A stretch of 64,000 nucleotides of DNA from Zeugodacus cucurbitae (Eukaryota; Arthropoda; Insecta; Diptera; Tephritidae). Positions 48,216-60,297 of this stretch are shown piece by piece. Location of the stretch: the NCBI RefSeq assembly GCF_028554725.1, contig NC_071670.1:60080501-60144500 (forward strand), given 5' to 3'. Both the position numbers and the translations under genes were made by a program. Position 1 is the stretch's first letter, and each line of letters begins with the position of its first letter. The notes under the pieces are model-generated. The model was not told where the DNA came from. It made no database searches and was given only the letters and a program-made list of their open reading frames with translations.

Positions 48216-51200
48216 TCAAATGTAATCGACCATTGCAGTAATTATTTCGAAGGCATCACGTGCGGTTGGCTCTATAGAAGCGCTCGGCAGCAGATAGCCA
48301 TGTACACCATTGTCGGCTAACTGTACAGTGAAGCTGAAGGGTATACCAACTTCATAGGCCGCGAATGCGTCAGAGCAACCTGTTTACAAAGAAATGTGCA
48401 CAAAGTAAAAGTCAGAGCGAGTTGGATGAAGTAACGGCAAAAAACACTTCCTGCTGACACAAGTGTATATGTATATATATGTACAAAATATGTAACTCTG
48501 CTCACCTGAACGATTTTCCACCAGATCACTGGTCGAGTCAATCTTATAGCGCGATTTGCTGCCTTGCTTACGCAATCCATCCGTTCCCACCATCGCCACA
48601 TCGAGAAAGTCATCAATGCGTTCGGCGTTGAAAGAAGTGTTCGCTTTCATAGGATATGAAATAATCTGGCCATAAGCTTGCAGTGAAATGTACATCTAAA
48701 GGAAAGTGAAAATCACAAAAAAAAATTTAATTTAGAAACTCTCTAAAATAATATGCCATAATTATAGTAACCACCTTAATTTGTTTACGATAATCTATTA
48801 GAAATTCCGATAGCGCCTTGGATTCGGGTTCGGAAAATGGTCCGGGTCCCGCATACAATTCATTGCATGGCGATTTTGAACTACCACGCTTACCCCACTG
48901 GTAGTGCCAATTGCGATCCAAATCCACACCATAACAAACTCGGGTTGCTACCTTCTTTTGCTGCAGCCAAGTCATTGCTGAGTCTATAATACCATTACGG
49001 CGTGCGATATGTCGTGAACGTGTTTTACGCCAAAAGCGATCATATTGGTGACTATACACGTAACCATCGGGATTGAGTATGGGCATAAAGTACCAGGTCG
49101 TGTTTTTAATATACTCATTATCAACGTTTGTCTCTGTAAATAAAGCAAAATTTGGTTAGAAATTCTCAAAAGTAAAAAAAAATATGGGTTTTAAAACTCA
49201 TTCGATCAAGATGTTAAGGGGTTCTGAGGGTATAAATCTTCTCATGGATCTGTATTATTATTAGAGAACGACCGTGGTCTAAAGTATAGCTACGCTATTA
49301 AGAGAACAAATCTGAGTGCGAAATAGAGACATCACCACATAGAGCAAATGATAAACCCGAGCCTCCTAGAGGAACACGACCATGAGGCATTTCGAATAGC
49401 TGATGGATTTCGCACGAACTAATTAAAGAGCTCACTTTAATTCTTATATAGAAGTTGGATGAAAGCATTCCCGACCGTTGTGATCTAAAAATCTGTCCAA
49501 ACACCGTCGGACTAAGTTTCTGAAACTCATAGATATAAAAAGAGATCGGAATAGGGAATTACTTTATCTAACCGATAGAATAGTTCCGGGTCCTTACTTC
49601 CGCATGCTCTAAATTGAATACAGAATCAAAGCGAATGAGAATGAGGTGGTTTTGAAATTATGGTCTTGATTACCTTTTTTGACAGTCCATCTTGGACCCT
49701 AAATATAATGTAAATCTAAGATTCTTTAGAGTGAGTAGGCAAAATTGAAATTTTTATTGAGAATTTATTTATTATTTCTTCTCTTGATATTTTCAACGCC
49801 CGATTACACATTTCTCTACAGACAACCCTATTGTGTTTTACATATGTATTCCCATCCCCTCGTCGTTCAATCATTTTATATATCGTTGTAATGTGAAACA
49901 AGCCTACTCTGCAAGCAATGTCAGATTATTTTTTACACAAATTCCATACTTGCAATTCACCTAAAATGCAATAAAACCAAAATTAACAGTAATGTTTACA
50001 GAAAGCTCAGCAATGTCTTATGCAAATAGACGGGAAGGGAAATGCAGATTTCAAGCGTGTCCCTGTGAGAAGTGTACGAGTTTTCGTGAGGATCGTTTAG
50101 CCAGCGGTTGTTACAACGAGCTATCCGATACGCCGCCTGAACGACCCTCACTAAAATATGCACCATCTAACGGGAACAACTGCGCCTGCAAACCGTGCGA
50201 TATTGGGCCGATGTATAAACGAAAATATCGACCGAACGGAGGACAACGGCGCAAGCAGGACACCGACGAAATCAAGCATTGTTGTTGCTCGGACGCTACA
50301 GAGTCACAAGTGTGTAATAGTGGCACAGGTTGTTGCAACACAAATAGCAACTTCATGTCCTACATGATCAACGTAATCAGTTTCATAGCGTATGTTGTGC
50401 TAAGTACTCTTATTTTCTTTTAATTAATTGATCGTTTAATGAATCTTCGTAGCTTCACAATTATAGCTATCCTACTATTTTGGCTTAAAATGGTCGAATG
50501 GACATGTGCTTTGAGTGTTAAAATTTATCATTCGAATAGGTGTGTATCAAATATAAATGTGGCCTAAGTCGACTTATGTTAAGATCCGTAATGTCTAATA
50601 TATCTTGACTTTTAAATATCGCTTCTAAAGCAGCATTTGAGATCAAATACAACATCGAGTCTCGAAAAAGTTAGTGAGAGTAACTGCAAATGTCACCAAT
50701 ACCTTAAGTCGACTTATGCTATTTTCACATATTGCCTAAGATATGTCTATTAAGATATGTTGATTGACCTTTGACCTTTGTTATCTTCTCCCATTTAAGG
50801 AAATCGCAACTCATAGTTATAAGCATAATCAGTTTTATGTTTATAACTATGTTTTTCACCTATCTAATGAGTGGTACCTCAAATGAGCTGCATTCGAAAC
50901 ATATTACTCCATGCAAGGGATCACATTGTGCAACTGTGACAAAAAAGTTTACCGTTACCATAACTGATGACAAGGCACGTGAAATATATAAACAATCCAA
51001 ATTATATGCAATACCACTTGAAATGAAACAACCACCCACATTACTACTCTACTTACGCAGTCTCATACTAAAAGAAGAATGAATTTCAAAGAAGAATTAA
51101 ACGATTACTAAATTATGTGAAAAGTAAACAACGTAAATATTTAGTGTTTCATTTAATCTCAGTGAAATAATAATTTCGAAATTCGAAAAAATCGAAGTTT

Positions 51201-54200
51201 AATTGTAATCTGTTGTAATCTTGAAGCTATTATACCTCTATTGGCTCACTCTTGGAGACTGCAAGCCATTTGAACATAGAGGCTGGTTGAGAATTTATTT
51301 CGATGATAAAGTCGGCCTGTATATTCAACTAAATTTAAAAAATCGAATTTCGAAAAGATAAGATAAGATAAAATTCGAAAAGATAAAAGATTTTGAAATT
51401 GTCGTGACGTTAAATTTTATCCAAATCATTCGAAACTATTTACGAGAAGGCGTCTCTTTCATCAGAAACAACTTCATTGTCTCTCCTTGAATTTGATCCG
51501 AGCTTAGTGACACCCTCGTCTTGAACTAGCATCAAACAAAGACAGTCGGTCTTGGTCCAAAGACTGTTACCAAAGCTGTATTCCCAAAATTTTTTTATGT
51601 TGCAAAAAGACAAGACAACGGGATGAATCTATTGTTAAGGACCCCTTTCTAGCTTTGTTAAATGCTTGACAAAGTAAAACTAAGATTGAGATACCATGAA
51701 ACCACTGCCGTAATGCGAATTCATCCTCAAAACTGTTATAATTCGAAGTTAATTTTTAATTTAATCGACCCACATACTGTCATCTTAGATTTCTTCAATA
51801 CCTCAAGTTTAATTTAATTTGATATTATCAACTCACTGTTACTTTTGATCAGTCGCAACAGTTCACTGATCATCCAGAGCGATGTGGCCGGTCCGATCCA
51901 TTCTAGGCCATGTGTGCCCGATTCAATGAACACTGCGTTCGCCTCTTTCGGTTGTTTCTTGCTCTTCAACTTTTTGTGTGTCACTTGTGTTTCACTCGCA
52001 GCTACACTAGCCGCGTGCTCTTTCGACTCGATCTTCACTATGACTAACGGTCGTCCCTCATACGAGCGTCCAATGTGTATCAACTCAATGAGTTGTGGGT
52101 GGCGCATGCGTAACATTTCCAAGTGTGTGATAATATCATCGTATTCATAGTATTTATGCCAAGACATGGTCATCGCTTGCTGTTTCTGTTGATTCTTGTT
52201 GTTTTTAAACGGACGCATGGCGGCATTGAAGTGGAACTGCTCTTGCGCCTGCTCGTAAACGATCGCTTTGCCGACATCGTAAATGAGCACTTCATGCGCG
52301 ATCGATTCGAAACTGAGACTAGCCTCGAAGTCGAGTAATTGCTTTGGTGGCACCAGAACGTCTGTTAGACCGCTGTGGGAGATACAAGAAAATGTTAGTT
52401 CCAAATGAAAAAGTTCTATCAAGTCTTATTGTACTCACCGCAAACTGGGTCCCTTCAGCCACTGCAGCTTAATGCCATCCTCACTCTTCTTGTACTCTTC
52501 CAATGCATGCACTTGTGCATCGTCCAACGGCTTTAGGCGCCATATTTGATAGCGATCATAGGTTATCTTGCGCGGCACATCTGGATTAACGGTGCTTTGT
52601 GTGATCGCGTTCATAATGGGATTTTGTGTGACTGTCGTCGCAGTGGAATTGATGATGTGATGTGCCAAAATGCCAATCCAATTTTGTGGATTTTTCAGCG
52701 GATCGACGATCGTCAAAATCGGCACTTGTGCGTCTGGTGTGCGCACTGTGGTCGTGGTTGTGGTAGTCTTGCGTCGGCGCTTCGGTTTCGTATCAAACCA
52801 ACCGAAGAACCATTCTGAAACGAAAGAGAAACTCAAGTCAAGCGGGCTTCGGGTGTACTCGTATACGCCTTTGTGTGTATGTAGTCAGAAAGCGTAACAT
52901 TGGTGCAGATTTAATGGCAGCACTTTAGATAATTATGTATGGTTAAACAGATTCATACATACACATCTACATATCTACTACATATGCTAAGCTTCAGAAA
53001 GAATTTGAGTGTAATTTCGTAGATTTTGTTTTTGTTTGTTGTTTTTGCTGAAATTTTTGTGTTTTTGTTTATATATCAAAATCTGTGCGTTTTGGGCGGG
53101 TTGGCTGAACTATTTAATTGCCGTAAAAGTGAGTTGAGATCTGGTGTGACCTCTGCGTAGTAATTAGTGAAAGAGATTTACTTTTGCTCCGGTTGAAAGT
53201 AAGTTTTTCTTAGGTAGTAGTGATTGATATCTCAATTTATGAAAAAGTTGCTATTGAATTTAATGAAGTTGCTTGATATACTTTTTTCTGATATGTTATG
53301 AACAATTAGGCAGTAATTATAATACAGTGAAACCTCTCTTGGACGCACACTCACCGTTGAGTGATTTGAGAGTGTCACTTGTTCTAAAAATTTAACTTGG
53401 TACATGAAAAAATATCCGCTCAATGGAGGGATATTTGACTGACTTCAAAGAAGATTAAAGCTACAAATAATTGAAGAGATTAAGTACTTAAAGAATATTC
53501 AAAGGATTTAAGTGTATATTGAGTTTCAAAAGTCTAAATAAAGATGAGTTCATAAGCCGACCACGAAATAAACTCAATTGACTGAGCTTCTATATTCAAA
53601 AAAGGCAATTAATTATACTTCCAAGCGATATTCGGCTGACCATTATTTTTCTGGTTTCTGTCTTGATATTGCCCGACAAGTCCATCATTCTGCAAAGTTA
53701 AGTAGACGGTGGGCGCCTTACGAATTCTATTAGGATACCATCCCACGATCACTTAAAGTTCTCTAAATTTTGCTCAACCTTGACAGTTGATCTATAGATA
53801 TTACAGTTGAAAATAGCCCATAGAGTTGACCTAATTGACATTACCGGGATCTACATATATGACAAATGATTACACGGCCACACAAAAAAAAGATTTGGTT
53901 ATGACCTAGAGATCTTACTATGTGTATCTTATGTTTTTGGAGTCGCTTTGGAGGTCCATTTAACCCCATAAGCATTTTTAAAAATTCATTGAAATCGGTT
54001 TCGGTTTTTTAAATTCAAATTGACTGATCCAATATTGCGGACGCGTTTTTGAAAAATTCATCGAAATCGCATGAAACTTGTTACTCGGGGTTACTGATTA
54101 GGAACCCAGTGTCGGTTTTTTCAAAGTTTAAAATCAGGAATGCAATATGGCGAATTTCAAACTTAATTTTTGGAATAATTGCAAATTTATTTAGAATAAT

Positions 54201-57200
54201 AAAAGAAAGTCAAAAATTTTGGTATCAGCAGTCTCTTGATCCCATTGTTGTTCTTAAATCACATTAGGAGAATTTTTCATATGTCTAATGTGTGACGAAA
54301 TATCTCCTGTCTTCGGCGCATTCGCGTCTTGGCTCCCACGTCACTGTTGACAGCCATAACTTCGAGGTCGTAGATAATTTCGTATACCTGGGAACCAGCA
54401 TCAACAACACGAACAATGTCAGCCTCGAAATCCAGCGCAGAATAACTCTTGCCAACAGGTGCTACTTTGGACTGAGTAGGCAATTGAACAGTAAAGTCCT
54501 CCCTCGACGAACCAAAATCAAGCTCTACAAGTCGCTTATCATTCCCGTTCTGCTTTACGGTGCAGAAGCTTGGACGATGTCAACATCAGATGAGACGTCA
54601 CTAGGAGTTTTCGAGAGGAAACTTTTGCGCAAGATTTATGGTCCTCAGAACATTGGCAACGGAGTTATACTACGACATTGACATAGTTCAGCGAATAAAA
54701 AGACAGCGGCTACGCTGGCTAGGTCATGTTGTCCGAATGGACGAAAACACTCCAGCCCTGAAAGTGTTCGATGCAGTACCCGCCGGAGGAAGCCGAGGAA
54801 GGGGAAGGCCTCCACTCCGTTGGAGGGACCAGGTGGAGAGCGACCTGGTTACACTTGGGATCTCCAACTGGCGCCGAACTGCGAAGGAGAGAGAGAGGTG
54901 GCGCACTATCGTCGATTCGGCTATAACCGGCTAAACGGTTGCAACGCCAATCACAATGTGTGATTCCTGTTATAACCAGAAATATGGTTAAAAAGGTTAT
55001 ACAGTGGGGATGTACTGAATAGAAGGAAGTTAAAACCATAACGAAATACTTGGCTTTGGGTCCACTAAAAATGGTAGCGTTTGTATCTATACATAATGAC
55101 ATTAAAAAATAAATTTCTGGATTATTGGGTTCTTGGACCACACAAAATAATAAATTACATATTATTATTTTGTGATTTTCAAGAAAATGGTCCAACTATT
55201 ATCATCTTTTGAAGTCTAATTTGAGTTATTCTTCAACATTATGGACAAATCGGTTTCTCAGTACTTTTACCAACGGATTTTAGTAATTCCGAGCATTTTA
55301 TTTTCGCCGGAACTCAAAATTTATAATTTTTGCACTGCGAACAATCTAATATTATAAATAAAATATCAACCCTGCCTAGTGTCCACAACTGCAAGAACAG
55401 TGACCAAATATTCACAGTGAGTTTATTAGCGGAAGTTGAGAGGTCTTTGTTATTAACGACTTAACGAGCGAGTTTTTTAGCGAAAAAGAAACGAAGCAAA
55501 AACAAATTTACGAATAATTTTTCATCTAGTCATCTGGTGAACTAACCATACGTTTCACTCAAAGTGTGATAATTTCTCACAATTAAACTGTCAACTACAT
55601 AAGAGAGCTGAGTAATCAAGATACAATTTGACCATCGCAATTATGCTTCATTTGTCTGACATAAATGCACATGTAATAACAACAACTCACACACATGCAG
55701 CAAATTTCACTTACTGTCATCATTTTCGCTCGTCTCCTCCGACGCTGGTTTGCTGCCAAAATTGAACCACGACTCAAACCAACTGGGTGGTTCAGTAGGT
55801 GTTGGTGATGGTGGTGGCGGTACTGGTGTTGTGCTACCAATGTTCTTCGTGCGCCGATTGAAGCCAAACCATGAACCCAACCAACTGCTAAGTGAGTTTG
55901 TGTGTGCCTCCTCCTCGTCCTCATCACTCTCGATAGGCTGTATGCCATTGTTATAAGTTGTATAAGTCGGATAGGAGTATTGTTCCTCTTCAGACTCCTT
56001 ATTGCCAAAATTATCTGCCATACCGTTCATAAATACTTGCACAGGATAGAAGATCATACGAAAAAATCCACCTATACCACTACCAACGCCACCCTCGTCT
56101 TCATCCTCGTAATCCTCATAGGATGTTGAGACATCACTAGAAGAAGGACGTCTGCGTATGCGTTTCTTGGTAGCTGCCTTAGTATGTATTACTGGTTTCA
56201 TCGTAGTTGTTGTGGGCGGACTAAATACGACCGTTTCCTCCGATTCCATTGCACCGAAGTCGGCGCTGGGCTCCGCTGAACTGCCATCATCAATTACAAT
56301 GGAGTTTGTGTCCACTTCTGTCTGCTCTGCTGTTTCTTCCGTGTAATCTTCGGTCAACTCCGAACTTGCAGAAGTGCTATCTTCTTTGTGTTGTTTATGA
56401 TTGCCGCGCTTCTTTTTCTTATTACTTGCTGCATAGTCGAAGTAAGCTGCTTCATCATCCTCGTAGGAGTCGTCTTCTTCATCGTCATCTTCCTCATCAT
56501 CTTCGTTACGATGTGCGATTTTTCCGTCGTCATCATCATCTTCATCGTACTCGTCATCATCTTCGTCCTTGCCAAAGTCGAAGAGATCGAATTCGCCTCT
56601 CTTTTCCACTTTATCCTTCTTCTTCTTTCGTCTATGTTTTGTTTTCTTCTTCCGCGCTTTATCAGTCTGTGTAGTGGTCAGCGTTAAACTTGGTAACTGT
56701 TTTGTAGTATTGTGGCTGAGTGTTTGATTTGCGGTATTAGCCACGCTTGTTTGCTTAATCTTCAACTTAGTTGAGTTACTTCTATGTACAGTTCGTTTGG
56801 GCAGCTCCCAATTGGTACGATTATATGCACTATTGCTTAGCCTTTGTATATCAGTGTGATTCCCCACTTTTGCGCGTCGCTTCTTGATTCTGGGTCGTCT
56901 TTTCGCCGCAGTCTTCGTTGGTTTACTTAATGTTTTGACGTTTTTAATCTCTTTGGCAGGGGTCAAAGCAGCCTGATTTTTGAGTTGCTGATCTGTCATT
57001 GTCAAATTTCGCGGCTCATTCACATATGCACGTATATTTGTAACGGAACGTTTGTTTAAACGATGCTCCTGCATTGTGACCATCTTGCTAAAGACACCGC
57101 TTGTAAAGTTCGGCTTCTCCAGCTGTGTGGCGACTTGCTGTTTTTCGGTGCTTGTTTGCGGTTTCGGTGTGGAGGCACGCACACCTTTGATGATTTGCGG

Positions 57201-58382
57201 CAACTCATTCTGTTTGAGACCTGTTGGCTGAGTATTTGGCTTGCGGCCGGGTCTATTTGGTTTATTCTTATTCTTACGTTTAACTTTAGTCTTATGTTTG
57301 CGGGTTGGCAATTGCACTTGATCGCTGATCGTCAACTCGGTCTGCACCATAACGGGCGGTGGCTTGTGTAGAGTTGTGGGTAACTTGGAGATTGGGAATT
57401 TGGTTATGGGACTGTTTGTGGGTCTTTGAAGGCGTATGATTTGTGAACGCATCGTGCTATTCGAGTCGGCTGAGATCGCCGAGGTAACAGTTGTGCTAAC
57501 AGGAGCGGTGGAAATTTCGTCCAGTGTAGTGGGAATTTGACAATTTCTTTCGTAATATTTGCGTTGCAAATACAGATCGTGTTCGTATTGTTCTTTCGAG
57601 ATATAAATCGGTATGCTATCATTGGTGGTCGGCACTGCGCTAACGGTATCCGGCATGTGTCCCACCTCTGTTATCGCATATATGATACCAGTGTTGGGAT
57701 TGGTAAAAAATAGTGGAAACTGCGTCTCGGTATGGTTCTTAGTAAGGTTTTCCAAGCTTTGGTTCGGCTGCTGTTGAGTTTGTTTTTGCGCTTCATCGGA
57801 AGCAGCGATCTCGATCACACTACCCACACTTTGCTTGATTGGTGGCATTTTTAAATGAGGCGTAGTCTCATGCAGTTGTGGACGTGCTGTGGGCGTGGCA
57901 TGCGCGCTATGTTGTGTTGCACTCGTGAATGTGGGCACACTCGGCAAATCAAATGTGTTAAGTTCTGCAGAATCGGCTGGAACATCGAACATATTGAAGT
58001 CAAAAGTCGAACCCACAGTCTGACCGTTCAGCGCATGCGCGTTTGGTAATTCATGCCAATGCTGTGGTGGCCGTCCGACGCGCTGCACACGTCCTGGCCA
58101 CGAAGCGGTCTGTTTTGTCGCGACTTGTAAACGTTCTCCGTCGTGATTATATTTCGGCACGAAGTTACCGGTTGGGTCACGATAGGGCGGTTTAGCGGTC
58201 CACGCACGCCGATGTTCGTTGGCGAGCAAATCGCGCGTCCATGTGCGTTTCGTTTCGCGCACGAAATTATCGAATTCCTCGGCGCTCGGATGATAACCGA
58301 AATCGTAGGCGCGCAAACCGGATATGCTAGCCAGAAGCAGCTTGAGCATGAGTAACTTTGTGACCACGAAAAAGCACAACAT
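48216..58382 (-). CDS. Large secreted M14 carboxypeptidase-like protein, probably inactive
   Basis: Six exons, in transcript order: 58382-55715, 52814-52439, 52372-51837, 49133-48775, 48695-48506 and 48379-48216. All are GT-AG and phases agree, giving 1430 residues. A signal peptide at residues 1-25 is followed by about 850 residues of low-complexity Thr/Pro/Lys-rich chain with an Asp/Glu block (about 600-660) and three W-x-x-W-F motifs. Next come an M14 propeptide-like segment and a carboxypeptidase A/B-type domain. Family landmarks kept are the zinc pair H-x-x-E (GTHGLEW), RKTRS, LDRNW and the Tyr before GIPFSFT. Lost are the third zinc histidine (LQAYGQ where LHSYGQ is usual) and the catalytic Glu (FTVQLADNG where FTFELRDTG is usual). 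It may be the orthologue of Drosophila CG8945, recalled without a search. Paralogue B lies in intron 3 on the other strand. Confidence 0.88.
49992..51082 (+). CDS. Two-helix membrane protein without repeats (paralogue B)
   Basis: Exons 49992-50389, 50453-50539 and 50800-51082, GT-AG with matching phases, give 255 residues. Exon 2 is exactly 87 nt, as in paralogue A, and both junctions fall at the same codons. Shared features are a Cys-rich N-tail with CPCEKC, DTPPERPSLKY, MYKRK and GTGCCNTNSNF; a first membrane span across exons 1-2; a short loop ending IYHSNR; a second span LIVISIISFMFITMFFTYLM; and a C-terminus VTITDDKAREIYK plus SKLYAIPLEMKQPPTL. Between the second span and the C-terminal motif are only about 25 residues, where A has about 400. 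A second Met lies 7 residues after the chosen start. The gene sits wholly inside intron 3 of the carboxypeptidase-like gene, on the opposite strand. Function unknown. Confidence 0.85.
51100..51836. other. Rest of carboxypeptidase intron 3
   Basis: No coding signal. A short run of GATAAGATAAGATAAAA-like sequence lies at about 51355-51385; several GATA-type sites occur close together there. Confidence 0.4.
52815..54279. other. Carboxypeptidase intron 1, proximal part
   Basis: Intron sequence without coding signal. It precedes a LINE fragment in the same intron. Confidence 0.45.
54292..54934 (+). mobile_element. Non-LTR retrotransposon fragment, 3' end of the ORF
   Basis: Two overlapping plus-strand frames (54292-54681 and 54638-54934) together look like the C-terminal end of an endonuclease/reverse-transcriptase ORF. 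The first has FVYLGTSIN, RRITLAN, KLYKSLIIPVLLYGAEAW and FERKLLRKIYG. The second has RLRWLGHVVRMDE and GRGRPPLRWRDQVESDL. These blocks are typical of the region after the polymerase domain in insect LINEs. A frame shift at about 54640-54680 and loss of everything upstream show it is dead. It lies in intron 1 of the carboxypeptidase-like gene, opposite in strand. Confidence 0.85.
54935..55714. other. Carboxypeptidase intron 1, distal part
   Basis: No coding signal seen. AT-rich intron between the LINE fragment and the 3' end of exon 1. Confidence 0.45.
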
Positions 58383-59275
58383 TTTCGGACGATTTGACTT
58401 ATGATTAAATTAATATTAATATTTTTATTTTTTTTTTATTTTTTTCACTATTACTTTATTGCATTTAGCAAGGATAATCACTTTTGCCACCAGCGCTCAA
58501 ACCAATTACATTTCACAAGGCAATTTTGCACATTGCATATAACGAAAGTAAATCTCAAACACTTAAGCTCTTTTAATTTGTACAAAAAACAATCTCTAAT
58601 TCTTCAACTGGACCACCTTTCGCTTCACCGTTTCACATGCGAATAACACAAGCGCGCCGTGTTAAAGTGAAATTCAGCCGCAGCTACAGTCACTTGCCGT
58701 CACGCACACACATGCATACTGTATGTTATATATGTGCAGAAGAAAAAACTCACTTCCAACTATGTTTAAATGCGTATTTAACCAGGTGAACTGCGGAGGG
58801 TTCATTTCCCGCTCAACATACATGCACGAATACTCATAAACTTTGGTATATGCTCCAACTACTTCACCCAGAAGTATAATGACAGTTTGGCTGTTGGCAC
58901 ACGCCAATTTGAATTTTCCAACGTCTCACTGTGTCACTTGAAACATTGAAAAGACACTCTAGCACAGTCACTGTGCCGACCGTTGTTGCCGACGCTGTCG
59001 ATATGAATCGAACCATTACAAATTGTTGATCTAATCATAGTGCTGAAGTCACAAATACTTTTCGTTGTTTTCGAAGTTCTATTTACCGTTGCGTGTACAG
59101 TACTTGAAAGTGATATTTTTTTTGCTATGTGGAAAACTCTTTTCACCTTTGTTGGGGCATTTTAGATTCAAAATTTTTATGTTTTCACTTCTACCGAACT
59201 TTTGTTTTCTAAAAATCAATAAAAAAAAATAAAAATATTTTATGTGACGAAAGTGAAGAAAATTGTGAGTTAATG
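58383..59275. other. 5' flank of the carboxypeptidase-like gene
   Basis: Presumed 5' UTR and promoter on the minus strand. No clear TATA box. Short frames only. Confidence 0.4.
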
Positions 59276-59612
59276 TTAAGGGGGTATTCTGGTCTAGGAT
59301 TTGAAAAAATCTATTTTTTTGCATATTTTGAAAGTTTAGACTTTCAAAAATATGACCATGGAAGGATTTTTCAAAATTCGACTTATTTTCGGAGATACAG
59401 CCGATTTTGTGACGTGGCGTCCGAGCCGGCCGGACGGTATCCTAAACTTTAAACGCGTTTTCTCGAAACTCCTGTTTTTGAGTTGGTTGACATGATATCT
59501 ACTGAATCGATTCCTTCGAAATTTGGTATATATTTTCTTTATACAATCTACTATATCGTGTCTGCCTTGGATTTGCTATTTTGACTTTTTGAAGTATTTC
59601 TAAAAAACTCGG
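59276..59612. mobile_element. Left part of an older element split by the LTR retrotransposon
   Basis: Starts TTAAGGGGGTATTCTGGTC, a TTAA-G-run terminus like those at 3.7 and 4.3 kb. It carries the shared internal block TTTAAACGCGTTTTCTCGAA at about 59447-59466. The LTR retrotransposon is inserted after CTCGG. Sequence after 62790 may be its other half, but I could not find a matching right terminus. Confidence 0.55.
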
Positions 59613-60063
59613 TGTTTAAAACAAGCTGATTTCAAATACCTCTTACCGCGGGTCGGGGAAAATATTTGAAACACCAAGCTTGAGTGAGAACTATTTCATT
59701 CTGATTTTATTGTATGTTTTTTACTTACTTATATACAAATTTTAGAATTATCTTAAGAACTAATTATATATGTATGTGTGTATGTCTATATGTATATTTT
59801 ATATGTTGCACGATAAGGGGTTATTTCAAATGCACACAAGCAATTGCCCAAATGTATTTTTATAACCAATAGGTTATCTTGTGCATACATATAAATGTGT
59901 TTGTTGAGTGCATGCATGTTGCATGTAGATGCATGCGTGCCTCATATAAATATATGTACGTTGTATATATAAATGTATGTATTATATGTATGTATGTATG
60001 TATGCTCGTTAAATATATTTGAACATACATATTTATGTTCAGTGGACTGTATGTGTTATTACA
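59613..60063 (-). repeat. LTR, 3' copy (451 bp)
   Basis: On the plus strand it starts TGTTTAAAAC and ends TGTTATTACA. It matches the repeat at 62243-62784 almost base for base apart from one block of about 91 bp missing here and a few substitutions, for example TTTGTTGAG versus TTTATTGAG near 59900. Flanked on the outside by CTCGG (59608-59612). Confidence 0.92.
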
Positions 60064-60158
60064 TTTTTCTTATTTAATATTCTTAATATGTAGAGTAATA
60101 AAAAACTAAATGTTTTGCTGCATAAAAACTAAGTGTGGCTTTTTGACGCCAACATACA

Positions 60159-60284
60159 TGTTCATTTTTGAACATTCTCCCGGGCGACAAAAGTGACTCC
60201 TGTTCATTTTTGAACATTCTCCCGGACGACAGAAGTGACTCCTGTTCATTTTTGAACATTCTCCCGGGCGACAATGGTGACTCC
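60159..60284 (-). repeat. Three tandem copies of a 42-bp unit
   Basis: Units start at 60159, 60201 and 60243, each exactly 42 bases. Each begins TGTTCATTTTTGAACA, a 6-base inverted repeat around TTTT. The length is divisible by three, and on the minus strand one frame repeats SPGRMFKNEQES. It lies between the long frame and the 3' LTR. Confidence 0.93.
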
Positions 60285-60297
60285 TGGATAGATGACC

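Noticed and set aside
56249..56687. Plus-strand frames opposite the acidic block of the carboxypeptidase-like gene
   Set aside because: They are antisense of GAN/AAN codons (poly-Asp/Glu/Lys). The minus-strand frame is 891 codons long and begins with a signal peptide.
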